Shown piece by piece: positions 21,957-33,769 of a stretch of DNA of 64,000 nt (position 1 is its first letter; every line of letters begins with the position of its first letter). Position numbers and translations under genes: made by a program. The notes beneath the pieces were generated by a model, which was not told where the DNA came from, made no database searches, and saw only the letters and a program-made list of their open reading frames with translations. The stretch spans positions 62,001 through 126,000 of the forward strand of contig WION01000077.1 of NCBI GenBank assembly GCA_015039365.1. The letters run 5' to 3'. The stretch comes from Amanita rubescens (taxonomy: Eukaryota; Basidiomycota; Agaricomycetes; Agaricales; Amanitaceae).

Positions 21957-22830
21957 TTTTTTTCTTTGTCCCGCCAGCCATGGACATTCAACATACGTTT
22001 GTTCGATACTTGACTGCAGTTGTTCTCCTCTCCCGTATAACCTCCCTCCTCGCAGAATTACTACGAAGACAGATGAAATCCGGTTTGTAAGATATATTTT
22101 TTTCATTCTTTATCTCTCTCGTGTATTTCGTCACATGTCTGCAAATAAATTATAACCTCTGCTTGAATACAGGTTACCATGTCCTTGAATTCGAAGTACT
22201 AGAGGTGCTGGGCGCGACACCTGCAGTCTGGACAGGCTGGGAGTTCCGCTTCAATCGTAGATGGCTGTGTGATCTGCGACAAGATTCCCAATCATGAGGT
22301 CCATCCAATATGATCGTGACCTGGTATTTTCGTCTAGATCCCATAACAATCCATTGCCTCGATGGAGCTGAGCACTTAAAGAAGGCCGCATGGACCACGC
22401 GCAACGGATACTGGAGCCACGTGCACATCGCGTGTTCGGATGTGTGGCATACTGTGGCAGCCTCTGCTCTGCCGAACCAACTGACCTCCTTCAAGATCAG
22501 GACTTATCCAAATATGCAACTGGCGCGCAAAGCATGCAGCAATCTCATGCCCTTGATCTCAAACGTTGTATCGCATTGGGTATAAGATCTTATACATTCT
22601 CGCGTATTTGGAAAAACTAGCCGCGTATGATGATGCTCGGACTCTTCCTGGCATTCAACGTAATTCTTATGTTCTCTAACCTTGTGGTGCCAGATGGCAT
22701 AAGACGCCCTACATTACGTCCTACGAACCAACTGACATTACGTGTCCAGTGCTTAGCCTACTAGCCCACCATAACGATTCTGAGGCCACATGTGCCCACT
22801 GTTGGGCCCAGAGCACCCGAGCCCACCATA
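21957..22830. other. Unassigned region before the Plavaka element
   Basis: Open stretches exist on both strands around 22.17-22.62 kb (for example GYHVLEFEVLEVLGATP on +), but no family was recognised and no exon set could be built. Treated as non-coding or remnant. Confidence 0.35.
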
Positions 22831-22858
22831 ACATCAGGAAAACTCCATTTCGGCTTAT
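22831..22858 (+). repeat. Plavaka left TIR
   Basis: Begins ACATCAGGAAAACTCC and matches the reverse complement of 29014-29041 with one difference. It is followed by repeated AAGTTGATAAG words at 22890-22922. Confidence 0.88.
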
Positions 22859-23077
22859 GTACTTATAGTCACTTATATCCACTTCAGTAAGTTGATAAGG
22901 AATGCCATAAGTTGATAAGAATGAAAAGTGATGAAGTGTGATTCACTTGTTTCAGGAGATCCCTTTACTTATTAAGTACACAGGCCTTACCGAAGCGACC
23001 ACTAAGTATTGTTTCAAGCCAATAAGTATGCAAACAAGTCACGCTATATTTGGTACGCGATTTACACAGCAGGCGTT

Positions 23078-25347
23078 CTATTCGCTATCGGACTCATAAG
23101 CTAGCGAGCGAGCATCGTCGGGAGCATGCGAAGCTGTTGTGGGCAAGGACGGTGGCATGGAGCGTGGTATACTTGAGGCTTCCATAGCCTTGTCAAGTAT
23201 CTTCTGCCACTTGCGCTCGCTCATACGAAGAATCGCCGGGATGACGGCGTTCGTTGCGCCTCCCCAGTGCGCCTCCGAAAATTCTTCTTCCTTCTTTTTG
23301 CTGACATCTTCCCCAAGCGTACAATATCCGGACTCCCATGCCTTCAGCGCTCGTTCAGCCTAGAAAAAGATGCGACTGTTGTCACATCAGCCAATCATAA
23401 ACGGACAGTTCCACATACTGCGACAGTAGCGAGTGCAAGTGCTCCTCGGGGAGGCTCAGAAATCTGGAGCTCCGGAGGGAGCTGGGCAGTCATCTCTAGA
23501 TGCGCCCTGATGCCGGCAACGATATACGGTGCGAGAAATAGCCCTTGATATCCCTACAGTAAAGTATGTGAAATTCGGCAGGTGAACGAATGTTGGTTAC
23601 TTACTGAGGGTTGAGGTGCATCATGCGTCTCCCACATATAACGGGCGCCCTCCAACAGTTCACCCACATACTCTGCAATGGCGGTCGGGGCTTCACCACA
23701 TTGATCGTTGAGGTATCGCTCAGTCGCCTGTAGGACCTCACGAGCGATGCGCGCTCGCCATTCACAACCACGCTGACATGCCTTATGTCTTGTTAGCGGT
23801 TGAACGGATTGAGCCGTAAGTGACACCTCACAATTAAATACTCGGGGCCATTATGCGCTATGTCGCGTGCGGCATCAGGGAGTACGAGCCGATAAATGTA
23901 GATTAACTCATTGAGTAGCTCAGGGTTGGAGTTGTCCCATGGATTGGTTAGAGCTCCGAGAACGGACCTGAATGCCGGTATGAGAAGCTTCCTCCACGAT
24001 TCAAGCTGTTTGGGGGTCAAATTGAGGCACCCCATGGAGGAACGATCCTTTGTTTTACCCCGGCGGCGACCAGGAAGTCCAGGGTCAAGCGCTTCGACCT
24101 TGATGAGGGGCGTATTATGCTCGACTTTAGTTGTGACCTGTTCCGAACTTAAGTAAGAATGAGCGGCAATACTTAATAGGCAAACCTTGACTTGAGATGC
24201 CTTCACGGGGAGTGGAGTCATCTCCTGTATGTCGTCATCCATAATTCCACCATACTGTAGGTTAAAGCGATTGTCTGAGTCTTTAGCATCCGGGGCGTTT
24301 GTGAGTGTGCCATTGTAGTTCCGTAATGGCAGTTGGTTTGAGTGCTGAGAACTGTGTTCGGTTGACTTGGTTCGTTTGGCTGTTGGTGGTCTAGCGGATT
24401 GTGATAGTAAGTGAGCGGTGAGAGGGGACGTGCAAGACGTGACTAGTTGACTTACAACTGTGAGTCAGAGTCAAGCGGATGTTTACCTGTGTTTGTATTT
24501 CCACCAGTGCTCGACTTGACGTTCGTCCTCGGCTCAAACTGACGGTGAGCTTCAATATGTGCTCGAGCCTCACCGCGCTTAGATTTCTTGCCCTTTTGTT
24601 TAGGAGCGTCGTCTTCATAGTCCTATATATACGAGGGCTGAGATTATGCTGCTCGTAAGTCAAATTGCAATGTCTCACCATTTCCATTTTAGATTCACTC
24701 TCACTGGGGGGCGTATAATCCGTGTCATCCATACGCGATGCATCTGACTCGAGATGCTCCTCTATAGCTGGTGAAGAATCACTGTTTTGGACGACAACAG
24801 CCTCGACAACAGCCTGCTGAGCCATCGGTTGTGCAACAGGCCGTTTCACTTTCTGAGCAGCTCTCGTGACTGGTCGGGCTGCGTTTACCTGCTCGTCTGC
24901 ATGTTGGAGGGTAAGTGCATCCTCGAAAGCAGCAATACGATCTGTATTTTTGAGGAGACGTGCTTGATAGGTGTTCTTCTCTACAGCCTTGGCTTGACGA
25001 CGCTGGGCTGCTTCCTGTTTCTTCTGCAAGGCTTTCAAATCTTCGTCATCTAGCGCAAGCAGCCCAGGACGCTTATGGGCATTAGCTGCACGTGTTGCAA
25101 TACCACTACGGGCACGGCTGGGAGGTTTGGGACTGATGGATCCGCTGCTTGCATTGTTAGTATCCACCGGCGAGCTGTTTTCTTTCTGGTTGGCAACTAC
25201 CTGAAGGTCCTTGGGTGATTTACACATTTGGACCATTTTTTTCATACTCACCTCACTATACAGTCGAGCATCTTTTCGCCCTGGTGTATGAACCTTACCA
25301 GGAGTTGGAGGAGTGACTGGTACTTGTTTTATGCGTTGAAGAGGCAT
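23078..25347 (-). CDS. Plavaka accessory protein, unknown function
   Basis: Multi-exon gene starting at the ATG at 25347 (MPLQRIKQVPVTPPTPGK) and ending ARSLAYESDSE at 23078. The N-terminal half is low complexity and charged, with a coiled segment (KALQKKQEAAQRRQAKAVEK) and several basic patches. The C-terminal half holds a helical domain: LNLTPKQLESWRKLLIPAF, PELLNELIYIYRLVLPDAAR, WRARIAREVLQATERYL, YVGELLEGARYMWE and YQGLFLAPYIVAGIRAHL, then EEFSEAHWGGATNAV. No catalytic motif was recognised. Its position inside the inverted repeats and its divergent promoter shared with the transposase suggest an accessory role in transposition. Confidence 0.7.
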
Positions 25348-25494
25348 TTTTTTGAGTCGCAAATGGACCGGTGGTATTTTCGAGTGATTTTGTGTTTTCC
25401 GAGACGCTATTATATTTGTTTAGGACATTGGTGGCTTGCTAGCTCTTGCTAGTTGATCCCACGCTTCACAGCCACATCTCACTCTATCATATAC

Positions 25495-28400
25495 ATGTCG
25501 AAACGTCAGTATAGACCTCGGTCGTTTATCTGTCAATACAAGCTTGAGGATGGACGGAACTGTGGCCGTGGTTTCCTGAACAGGTCCGGACTGACTCAAC
25601 ACGTCAATGCTAAACACCGCGCATTCGCCACCATCACTGCCAACCCTGACCGACGTAAGGGTAGCGATGATGTTAACATTATCAATGCCAACTGGGATAA
25701 TGACGATCTTATGGAATCAGGGCCAGCCGCGCCTGAGGAAACTGCTGAGGATGATATTCCACCAGCCCGTTGCACTATTGAAAAGCATCCGCTACTAGAC
25801 GGTAACATTCTTATATTACTTCTTTATAAATACAACACTAATGGACGGAATATCATTAGGGACCCCATGTAATAATTTAGGTCAAGATCTCCCTGCTGAT
25901 GCGCCACCATCAGTCACTGATCACCATGCGTCTTTTGCTCCCTTTCTGGACCGCGCCGATTTTGAACTAGCAGAATTCTTGTACACGCGAAATCAAACCC
26001 CCGCCACCCAGATTGATGCCCTTATGGACATATGGGCATCGAAATCTGGGGACCACAACCCACCATTCGTTGATCACAAGGATCTTTACCACACGATCGA
26101 TAGCATCCCACTTGGCGATGTGACTTGGAAGGCACTATCGGTATCATATTGTGGCGAGATTCCAGCTGGGATGGATGTTCCGCCTTGGTTCACATCCGAG
26201 TATGAGGTCTGGTATCGAGACCCGCTAGCCGTACTGGAGAATCAGCTTGCCAATCCGGATTTCACAGGGAAATTCCACATCTCCCCGTATCGTGAATACA
26301 ACGAAAATGGCGAGCGAGTTTGGTCCGATGTAATGTCAGCCAATTGGGCATGGAAGCAGGCCGTACGTTGTGTGAAACATTGAATACAAAATGAATGTCT
26401 AATCATATGCTAATCACAGGACGCCATAGCCGAAGATCCATCTACGCATGGCAGCATGTTCGTTCCTGTCATCCTTGGTAGCGACAAGACAACGGTTTCA
26501 GTAGCAACAGGCCAAAATGAGTATTACCCTCTTTACATCTCCATTGGGAATGTTCAAAATAGCGTGCGTCGTGCACACAAAAATGCGGTGTCTCTTTTGG
26601 CATTTCTGGCTATTCCTAAGAGTACGTAGACCATCTATTAATGTTCCGTGACATCCGATTGACCGATATCAGCTGACCGTAAACATACAAACGATGATCA
26701 CTGGCGCCAGTTTCGTCGGCAGCTGTTCCATTCATCAATTCAAGCAATATGTGAATCCCTGCGACCTACGATGTTGGAACCCTGTGTCACAAAATGTCCA
26801 GATGGACATTTTCGACGAGTTATATATGGCCTCGGTCCTTACATTGCCGACTACCCAGAACAATGTATCCTGGCCAGTATTGTGGGTGACTGGTGTCCCC
26901 GGTACGTATTTGATTACTCATCGACACAACTTACAAAACTTAATTATTCGTTATAGATGTACTGGCACACCTGACGATCTTGATGGCCCATCTCTCCCAC
27001 GCACAACGGCCTATACGGCCATGCTATCAGATTGTCTGGACTTGGAGACGCTATGGACTGATTATGGCATTGTTGGTGACGTTAAGGTGGGGTGAATCCT
27101 TGATATGACTTGCCGGCCTGAGCGTAATCCGCATACAGCCATTCACCACATTTTTCCCACGTGCAAGCATTTACGAGCTAATTACATCCGACCTCCTGCA
27201 TCAAGTTATCAAGGGAACCTTCAAGGACCATTTAGTCACTTGGGTGGGCGAGTGGCTTGAGCTAGAACATGGGAAGACACAGGCAGATGCCATAATGGCG
27301 GATATTGACCGGAGGTATGAATACTAACCATCAAACCTTCCATTTGATTGATGGCTCATGACAGTTCTGTATTCAGGATAGCAGCAGTACCTTCATTCCC
27401 AGGTCTCCGGCGGTTTCCCGAAGGGCGAGGGTTCAAGCAATGGACCGGGGATGACTCCAAGGCTCTAATGAAGGTAAGCAAACACCCTATTTGCTTAAAT
27501 ATGTCTAATTACATGTCTATTAAGGTATATCTACCTGCAATATCTGAACACGTACCGGAACAGATGGTTAAATGCCTGGCGGCATTCCTAGATTTCTGTT
27601 ATTTGGTCCGGCGATCAACGCATACAGAATCTATGCTTAACGAAATTGATAATGCACTCACCCGTTTCCATCGAGACCGGGTCATATTCAAAACTCTTGG
27701 TGTTCGCAAGGAAGGCCGTGTTCGCAAGGTCGGTCTCAGTATACCTCGGCAACATTCACTCGTTCACTACAAGGAGACGATCCAACTCTTTGGTTCACCA
27801 AATGGACTTTGTTCGTCCATCACGGAATCAATGCACATCAAGGCCGTCAAGGACCCATGGCGCCGCACCAACAAATATCATCCACTTGGGCAGATGTTGC
27901 TTATCAACCAGCGTCTCGCCAAACTGGCTGCATTCCGGTCATATCTAGAGAAGCACCACATGTTGGATGGACCCCTCTTGCCGGCTGACACCAGGGAGAC
28001 AATAGGTGGGAATACGGGACAGGACGACGATCACCAAATAGTGCACGGGCCAAGCCGTCAGGTAGATCATGAGGTTAACCTAGCAATGACACGAGGTGGG
28101 TCATTTTCGTAGCTCCTCGAGTTTCATGGATAGCCATAACGAGCTCCTACTATAGCCCGTGGTTATCCCCATCGCGTACATCAACTTGCAGAATGTCTCA
28201 ATATCCTCAACCTCCCACGCCTCGTTGGCAAGTTCCTTCACATACAGCTATTCCCCAACTCCGACGTTTCCCCTGATGATCTCACTCTGAATGAGCTGCC
28301 CGCCGCAGACCCACGCTCATTCCATATCTATCATTCTGCGGTAGCCGAGTTTTATGCCCCTAGCGATTGTTCAGGCGATGGTGGACGGCGTCGTGAACGT

Positions 28401-28820
28401 ATCCGAGCAACACCCACCTGGCACAACAACAGTTCTCGTCGAGATTGTGTCTTTGTCTCAAAAGACCCAACGGCTCAAGGCATGGCAAGCATGGAGGCAG
28501 CACGAACCGTTTTCTTTGTCTCATTCACGTACAACAAACAGGTGTTCCCTTGCGCACTTGTCGAATGGTTTACAACCCGTCAGCGACCCTGTCCTCGGAC
28601 AGGGATGTGGATTGTTGATCGAGACTACGAGCGTGATGGAACGCGAAGCATGGAACTAATTCACATAGACAGCGTTATACGTGGTGCACATCTCATCCCG
28701 GTCTTTGGACAGGGTTTTGTTCCCATGGATTTGACATACCATAACTCTCTCGATAGATATGATACATTCTATGTCAACCAATTTGCTGATCACAATTCGT
28801 TTGACCTGTTGTACAGATGA
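25495..28820 (+). CDS. Plavaka transposase
   Basis: Transposase of the basidiomycete Plavaka branch of CACTA-like elements. Start ATG at 25495. An N-terminal C2H2 finger is visible (ICQYKLEDGRNCGRGFLNRSGLTQHVNAKH). The core follows across several exons: WKALSVSYCGEIPAG, PPWFTSEYEVWYRDP, GKFHISPYREYNENG, RVWSDVMSANWAWKQA, MFVPVILGSDKTTVSVATG, YYPLYISIGNVQNSVRRAH and later CVTKCPDGHFRRVIYGLGPYIADYPEQ. The terminal exon gives RTVFFVSFTYNKQVFPCALV and MDLTYHNSLDRYDTFYVNQF. The C-terminal part (FHRDRVIFKTLGVR, IPRQHSLVHYKETIQLFGSP) is also typical. No internal stop was noticed, so the element could still be autonomous. Confidence 0.85.
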
Positions 28821-28860
28821 TGTCTATTGTTTAGCTAATTCTTTGTCTCTTACACATATT

Positions 28861-28972
28861 GAAATCACAAGTAGATAAGACATGTGTATGACTTACACAA
28901 GACGTGCAAGTAACATCTTAAGAAATCACAAGTAGATAAGACATGTGTGACTTACACAAGACGTGAAGTAAC
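28861..28972 (+). repeat. Subterminal direct repeat of Plavaka
   Basis: Two adjacent near-identical copies of about 52 bp (28861-28914 and 28922-28972) containing GTAGATAAGACATGTGT and GACTTACACAAGACGTG. Likely transposase-binding sites near the right end. Confidence 0.8.
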
Positions 28973-29013
28973 CCAGCAAGTAACTTCTCAAGTGCGTAAG
29001 TGCTCCTAAGCAA

Positions 29014-29041
29014 ATAAGCCAAAATGGAGTTTTCCTGATGT
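29014..29041 (-). repeat. Plavaka right TIR
   Basis: Ends GGAGTTTTCCTGATGT, inverted copy of the left end with one difference. Confidence 0.88.
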
Positions 29042-29297
29042 AGAAGACCCATCACTTCCCCCAGACGGTTTGGAACCCAACGGTTCAAGAGTTTATCATG
29101 GCGACTTGCCAGCGTTTACTGCCCTCCTTCACCTTCCTCAGCGAAGCCACCCATGCTGCGCACATCTTTTCCCTCCTCAAAAACTAACCCAATGCCCAGA
29201 CCCCCGTCTGCATACAGGTTTATCATTTGCAAATACGGGTGATATCCAGAATAGGTATTTAAGGAGTTCCGTGCTGTGTGCAAAGATAGCCTCGAGA

Positions 29298-29305
29298 GGC
29301 GGGAT
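29298..29305. repeat. hAT target site duplication, left
   Basis: GGCGGGAT, 8 bp as expected for hAT, repeated at 33557-33564. The 256 bp before it hold no recognised feature. Confidence 0.93.
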
Positions 29306-29490
29306 TAGTGCTGCAGAGTCCTGTCCTGTCCTGTCTTTTGGCCCTGGAGGGCAGGACTGAAGACAGGACTGAAGACTGCAAGCTCAAAAGGCCAGAGGAC
29401 AGGACCAAGACTGCTGTAGGGCAGGACTGCAGTCCTGGATCAGTCTCGGACCGGTCCTGACCAGTCTCGGACTGAATGCAGTCTCGGACC

Positions 29491-29616
29491 GGTCCTAACC
29501 GGTCCTAACCGGTCCTAACCGGTCCTAACCGGTCCTAACCGGTCCTAACCGGTCCTAACCGGTCCTAACCGGTCCTAACCGGTCCTAACCGGTCCTAACC
29601 GGTCCTAACCGGTCCT
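29491..29616 (+). repeat. Tandem decamer array in the hAT left end
   Basis: Twelve exact copies of GGTCCTAACC (29491-29610) followed by a partial GGTCCT. Each junction makes ACCGGT, a palindrome. Related words occur at the other end near 33385-33530, so these are likely transposase-binding sites, here amplified by slippage. Confidence 0.95.
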
Positions 29617-29661
29617 GGGCAGTCTTAAGCACAATTACTATTAGTATTGTAATGTAAAAAT

Positions 29662-32600
29662 CTAAGTAAAGGCAGTGTAATCTACACCAAAATCATCATC
29701 GTTGTAGTCCCCCGCATATAGCTCCTCCTCGTCCTTAAGTATTAGCGAAAAATCATTAAAGTCTACATCTACCTCTTCAATAGAACGGGAATTTACTCGT
29801 GCCCAGTCAATTATATTACCTTTCCAGTTGTACTGTAGACACTCGAGTGCCTCAATGAGATCAGGCCCAATAGATGAACGACGATCAGTAGTGACTTGTT
29901 TTGTACGTGAAAATAGTCGTTCACAGGAAACAGACGATCCGGGGATGGGCAAGATGTCGAGTGCTATGCGGGCGAGGGTCGGATACCTCGTTGTATGCAT
30001 CTACCACAATATATCGTGCTGATTAGCACCCTTACGCTGCTCATTGATATATCACTCACCGACCACCATTTTAGGGTATCCATCTTCTTCTTCACGTCAC
30101 AAAGGGGTTCCTCGATATATCGCTTGAGCTCCCCTTCCCATCCTTGCGTCGCCGCCTTTAAACGCCCCTTACGTGCCCGGTCAAAGTCGTCATCATCGTC
30201 ATCGTCGTCATCGCCATCATCACGGCGATGACGACGCTGGTTGGTATCCGGATTGATCACCTCGTTCTCTGTTTGAATTACTTGAACGCCGAAGCGTTTC
30301 GGCCAGTATTCAGCCATCTTCTAATATATTAGCACAGGTAGTACTGGGTAAGAAGAAACTCACGGCTTCATGGACAATGACCCATGCCTCTGCCTGCCAA
30401 TCCTTCGCATCGCAACTTCCCTCCTCTTCCCACTCGTTCCTTCCACCCCATTTCGTCTCTATGTATTCCATTCGATAGTAGGGGTGCAATACTGGTTGTC
30501 AAGGATCAGTAACTCGTCAGACAAGGATGGAGATGAAAAACATACACATTGATAGGACATATACTGGCGTATTATCGAGGTTAATGTAGTATTTATTCAA
30601 TTTAGATAATCCCTTCTTGATTGCAGAGCGGAAGATGTTGAATTTGGGGTTCGCAAGCTTGCGTTCCCACCGGGTCAAGAGGCCTTCAAGTGCGGGGATA
30701 ACACGGTGCAGTGTGGGGAAGGCGTCCGATGAAGACTTCTGCTGGTATTCGTTGGCGTCCTGCAAGAATATGTGAGTGACCACACGCGAAAAGAATGCAC
30801 AGAAGTCGAGATCCGTACCTCTAGTATTTCAGCACACCACGCCACCCGTTGCCATTTCGACTCGTCTAGCAAAAACGCCGTCCATGGGATCTTCTTCACA
30901 ACCTTTCCGTGTTTACGAACGGTTGTTATGGGGCCGAATTTCTTATCTGCGCTCAGAATAAACGAATCAATAGGCTACCAAAATACATATAAGCTCAGAA
31001 GTGCGATGCTACTGACAATCCACGCACCTCACGTAGCTTGTATGCACGCTCGCACATGGCAAACGCAGTGCCCCATCGAGTATTACCATGTAGGGGTATC
31101 TTCAGTGGTTTTTCGAAGCCATGATCGCGTTGCTGCTTTTCGAACCACTCCTTGCGCTGACCTGAAGCTTGAATCTGACACAGGATCAATCAGAGATCAG
31201 TCAAGGATGAGAAGCCAAGACATACCTTGACGACGAGTGTCCGGATCGTAGCGATGACATCCAGCTCGCCAATCACTAACCGGTTTTCGGGCAAAGAGGG
31301 ATCAAAGTCCCAGATTGCTTGCTTCGTCTCAACAACTGCTAGCTGGGTGATCTCAGACATGAAGTCTGAGATCCCCAGCTGGATCACATGCGCTATACAT
31401 CTGTAATATGTATGCGGCACAGTGAGATGCGATTCATGAAATCAGAACGAACAACTCACCCAAGTTGACGGGATTCTGCTGACCACTTTGTAAACCCACG
31501 CTGCTGTAATACGGATGCCACCTTCTTTACGGTGGTCATGTTATTGCTTGCATTGTCCGCAGTGACGTAGCCAAGCTAAGTTGCTGAAGATAAGACAATG
31601 GTGAGGAAAAGACTCGGTAACGCACATTGTTACATGTCTTGGACGTAATTCCGACGCGATCCAAAAGCTTCATTACGTAGCGGCCAAGGTTGTCGCCATC
31701 GTGCGGACCGGAAATCTTGTGCATCGCAAGAACTTCTGAACGGAAAACCCAGCCATTGGCCTTCACGTCAATCCACTGGGCGCAAAGGCCCAAAAACGCA
31801 GTGCTTGTGTGCGGAGCCGTCCAGGTATCCCAATTAACTGAAACATCTCCGACAATTTGCCGGAAAGTGAGCTTCAGTTTGCTAATATAGTCATCAAATT
31901 CACTGATTATCTTGCTGCGAATCGCCGAGCGGCCTGGAAGTTCTTCGCGAGTTGTTTTTGGACGCATCGTGACCAGGCAATTGGTGAAGGTGAGGTCATC
32001 GCCGAGGACAAGGGCCTAAGGTTTTGGGGTAAGGAGATACAATCTTATCGATATTAAATTACTAAGCATGCACTTCATCGCTGCAGACAACGTGCTTGAC
32101 AATGACGTCGAGGATGGCAGCTCGGGAGAATGCGGTCGGACCCTCAACCTTCTGTACGACGCCGTCAAGCGTCTTTTGCATGCGGACCGCTTTCTTTCCC
32201 TCTGCTTCATTACGCTCTCGCTCAGCCAACACACTCTTTGGTACTGCACTCGGCTTTTCAGCATACCCCTTCTGTTTGCACCGCTTGGAATACTCTTGAT
32301 AGTGGAACGCGGCAATGTGGCGGCGGCAGCTTGTGTTGCTGCCACTAAGCCAGCCCGCCATTGCTCCACATTTCTTTTTGACTACAGGATCTTCCCTGCA
32401 AGAAATTGAACTAGGTACATATCTAAACCGCTTGGTGGATCCACATAACTGACGTACCTGCAGATTTCGCACCACCGTCCCTTCTTCATATTCGAAGACC
32501 CATCGGGGCGATTAAACTTGACCGTTACGGAGCCAGAGAAGATTGTCTCCATGTCGCGTGTTTTTTCAACCTTCGCCTCATGATGGCTTGCGCATTCGTC

Positions 32601-32959
32601 CTCTGTCTGTAAATGCCAATTACTACCTAAGTTTGAAATGCTAACCGTCGACGTAGAAGACTTGCCTCGCTCTGATCAGCACCAACGTCATCTTTGTTAC
32701 CCTCAGGCTCCCTTACTTCTTCAACCACTTCTTCAATATGGCTGCTACTCCCGTCCTCAACTTCCATTATTTCATCTTCATCATCCTCGGGTGTCTGGGT
32801 ATCTGAGCGGCGTCTTGATGCCGGCGGCAAGTCTTCAACCTCAACTTCACGCCTTCGTTTATTGGTTCTCGATGACAATGATGAAGAATCTTGTGCCTCA
32901 AGGAGTCTCTGAGATGGAACATGCTTGCGCGATGATTTGCGCTGCGTGGCTGACTCCAT
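29662..32959 (-). CDS. hAT transposase
   Basis: Leftward multi-exon gene from ATG at 32959 (MESATQRKSSRKHV). Acidic N-terminus, then a BED-type zinc finger split by an intron: RWCEIC on one exon and KKKCGAMAGWLSGSNTSCRRHIAAFH on the next. RNase H-like core: SVNWDTWTAPHTSTAFLG with the first Asp and a following NGWVF-like part, then AHVIQLGISDFM and NTRWGTAFAMCERAYKLRE. The C-terminal dimerisation domain is clear: PTLARIALDILPIPGSSVSC followed by ERLFSRTKQ and RRSSIGPDLIEALECLQYN. Ends DYTAFT. Whether all introns splice in frame was not proven, but no obvious stop falls in the conserved parts. Confidence 0.88.
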
Positions 32960-33556
32960 GTCGGGTGAACGAATGAACTTAGAGGCGAGTCATTGTTTTT
33001 TATTCTAAAAAAAAGAGACTAATTACTAATCACTAGGTGCACCTGAGTCGGAGTTGGGTGTGAGTGTTAGCGTCGGGGCGCTACTAAGTCCCCACCATGA
33101 TCCGAAGAGATGCCGCCTTCCCGCACCGCACCATCTACTATATTCCATGTGCTACCTTGATCTACTCGACACTCCAAACCTGAGCTGTACCATATTGGCA
33201 TCCATTGAGTGTTTCATGTAGCGAGCGCCGCCCACTTAACTTGTTGGCATCACCGACTGGTGTTTCAAACCTCCGCCATACTATATTGAGTTATTCAACA
33301 TCAGAGATGGCTGTCAGTGTCCCGGCATTGAACGGCTGTTTTGTCATCTCATATAGACATGAATTAAGTAGTCTAAGATCGGTCGGGACCGGTCAGGACC
33401 GGTCCTGGCCAGTCCTCCATTTTCCCGAATCCTGAGGACCGGGACTGGGACCGGGACAGGACCTCAAAAGACTGACCTGCTGTCCTGTCCCCGACCAGTC
33501 CTACTCCGGTCTTTGATCAGTCTCGGACCGGTCCGGGACAGGACTCTGCACCACTA

Positions 33557-33564
33557 GGCGGGAT
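33557..33564. repeat. hAT target site duplication, right
   Basis: GGCGGGAT, identical to 29298-29305. Confidence 0.93.
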
Positions 33565-33769
33565 GCATGACCAGCGCGAGATTCTTCCATGATAACCCGC
33601 TAGGATTATCTAAGGATAAGTTCGGAGGGCGCTGATCGATTTCGGCATCTCCCCGATCGCGAGAAGACGCGCCTGGCCTGGACGCGTCTTCTCATCCTTT
33701 CTCTCTCTCCTCCACCTCGTCGTCGCTAGTATTTACGTATTCTCGTCCTCCTTTTCAAATCTTCACTAA

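Larger units (their letters stand above)
22831..29041. mobile_element. Plavaka (CACTA-like) DNA transposon
   Basis: A 6.2-kb unit with 28-bp terminal inverted repeats matching at 27 positions (22831-22858 and 29014-29041; ACATCAGGAAAACTCCATTT at the outside). Inside are two divergent genes, an accessory protein on - and the transposase on +, starting 147 bp apart. Both ends carry short subterminal repeats rich in AAGT/ATAAG. No clear target duplication is visible. The two-gene layout is common in basidiomycete Plavaka elements. Confidence 0.88.
29306..33556. mobile_element. hAT transposon with 8-bp TSD
   Basis: A 4251-bp element. The ends are inverted copies: TAGTGCTGCAGAGTCCTGTC at left, TAGTGGTGCAGAGTCCTGTC read inward from the right, one mismatch. 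They are flanked by the perfect 8-bp duplication GGCGGGAT. Both subterminal regions are packed with GGACCGGTCCT-like words; on the left these form a perfect decamer array. It encodes one leftward transposase gene. The insertion lies next to the left flank of the DIRS-like retroelement. Confidence 0.95.

Noticed and set aside
22390..22620. Frame containing RVFGCVAY, similar to a copia integrase motif
   Set aside because: Only one short motif matches and no RT, protease or LTR is nearby; chance is the simpler view.
28861..28972. CRISPR-like spaced repeat
   Set aside because: Only two copies, directly adjacent, in a eukaryotic transposon end.
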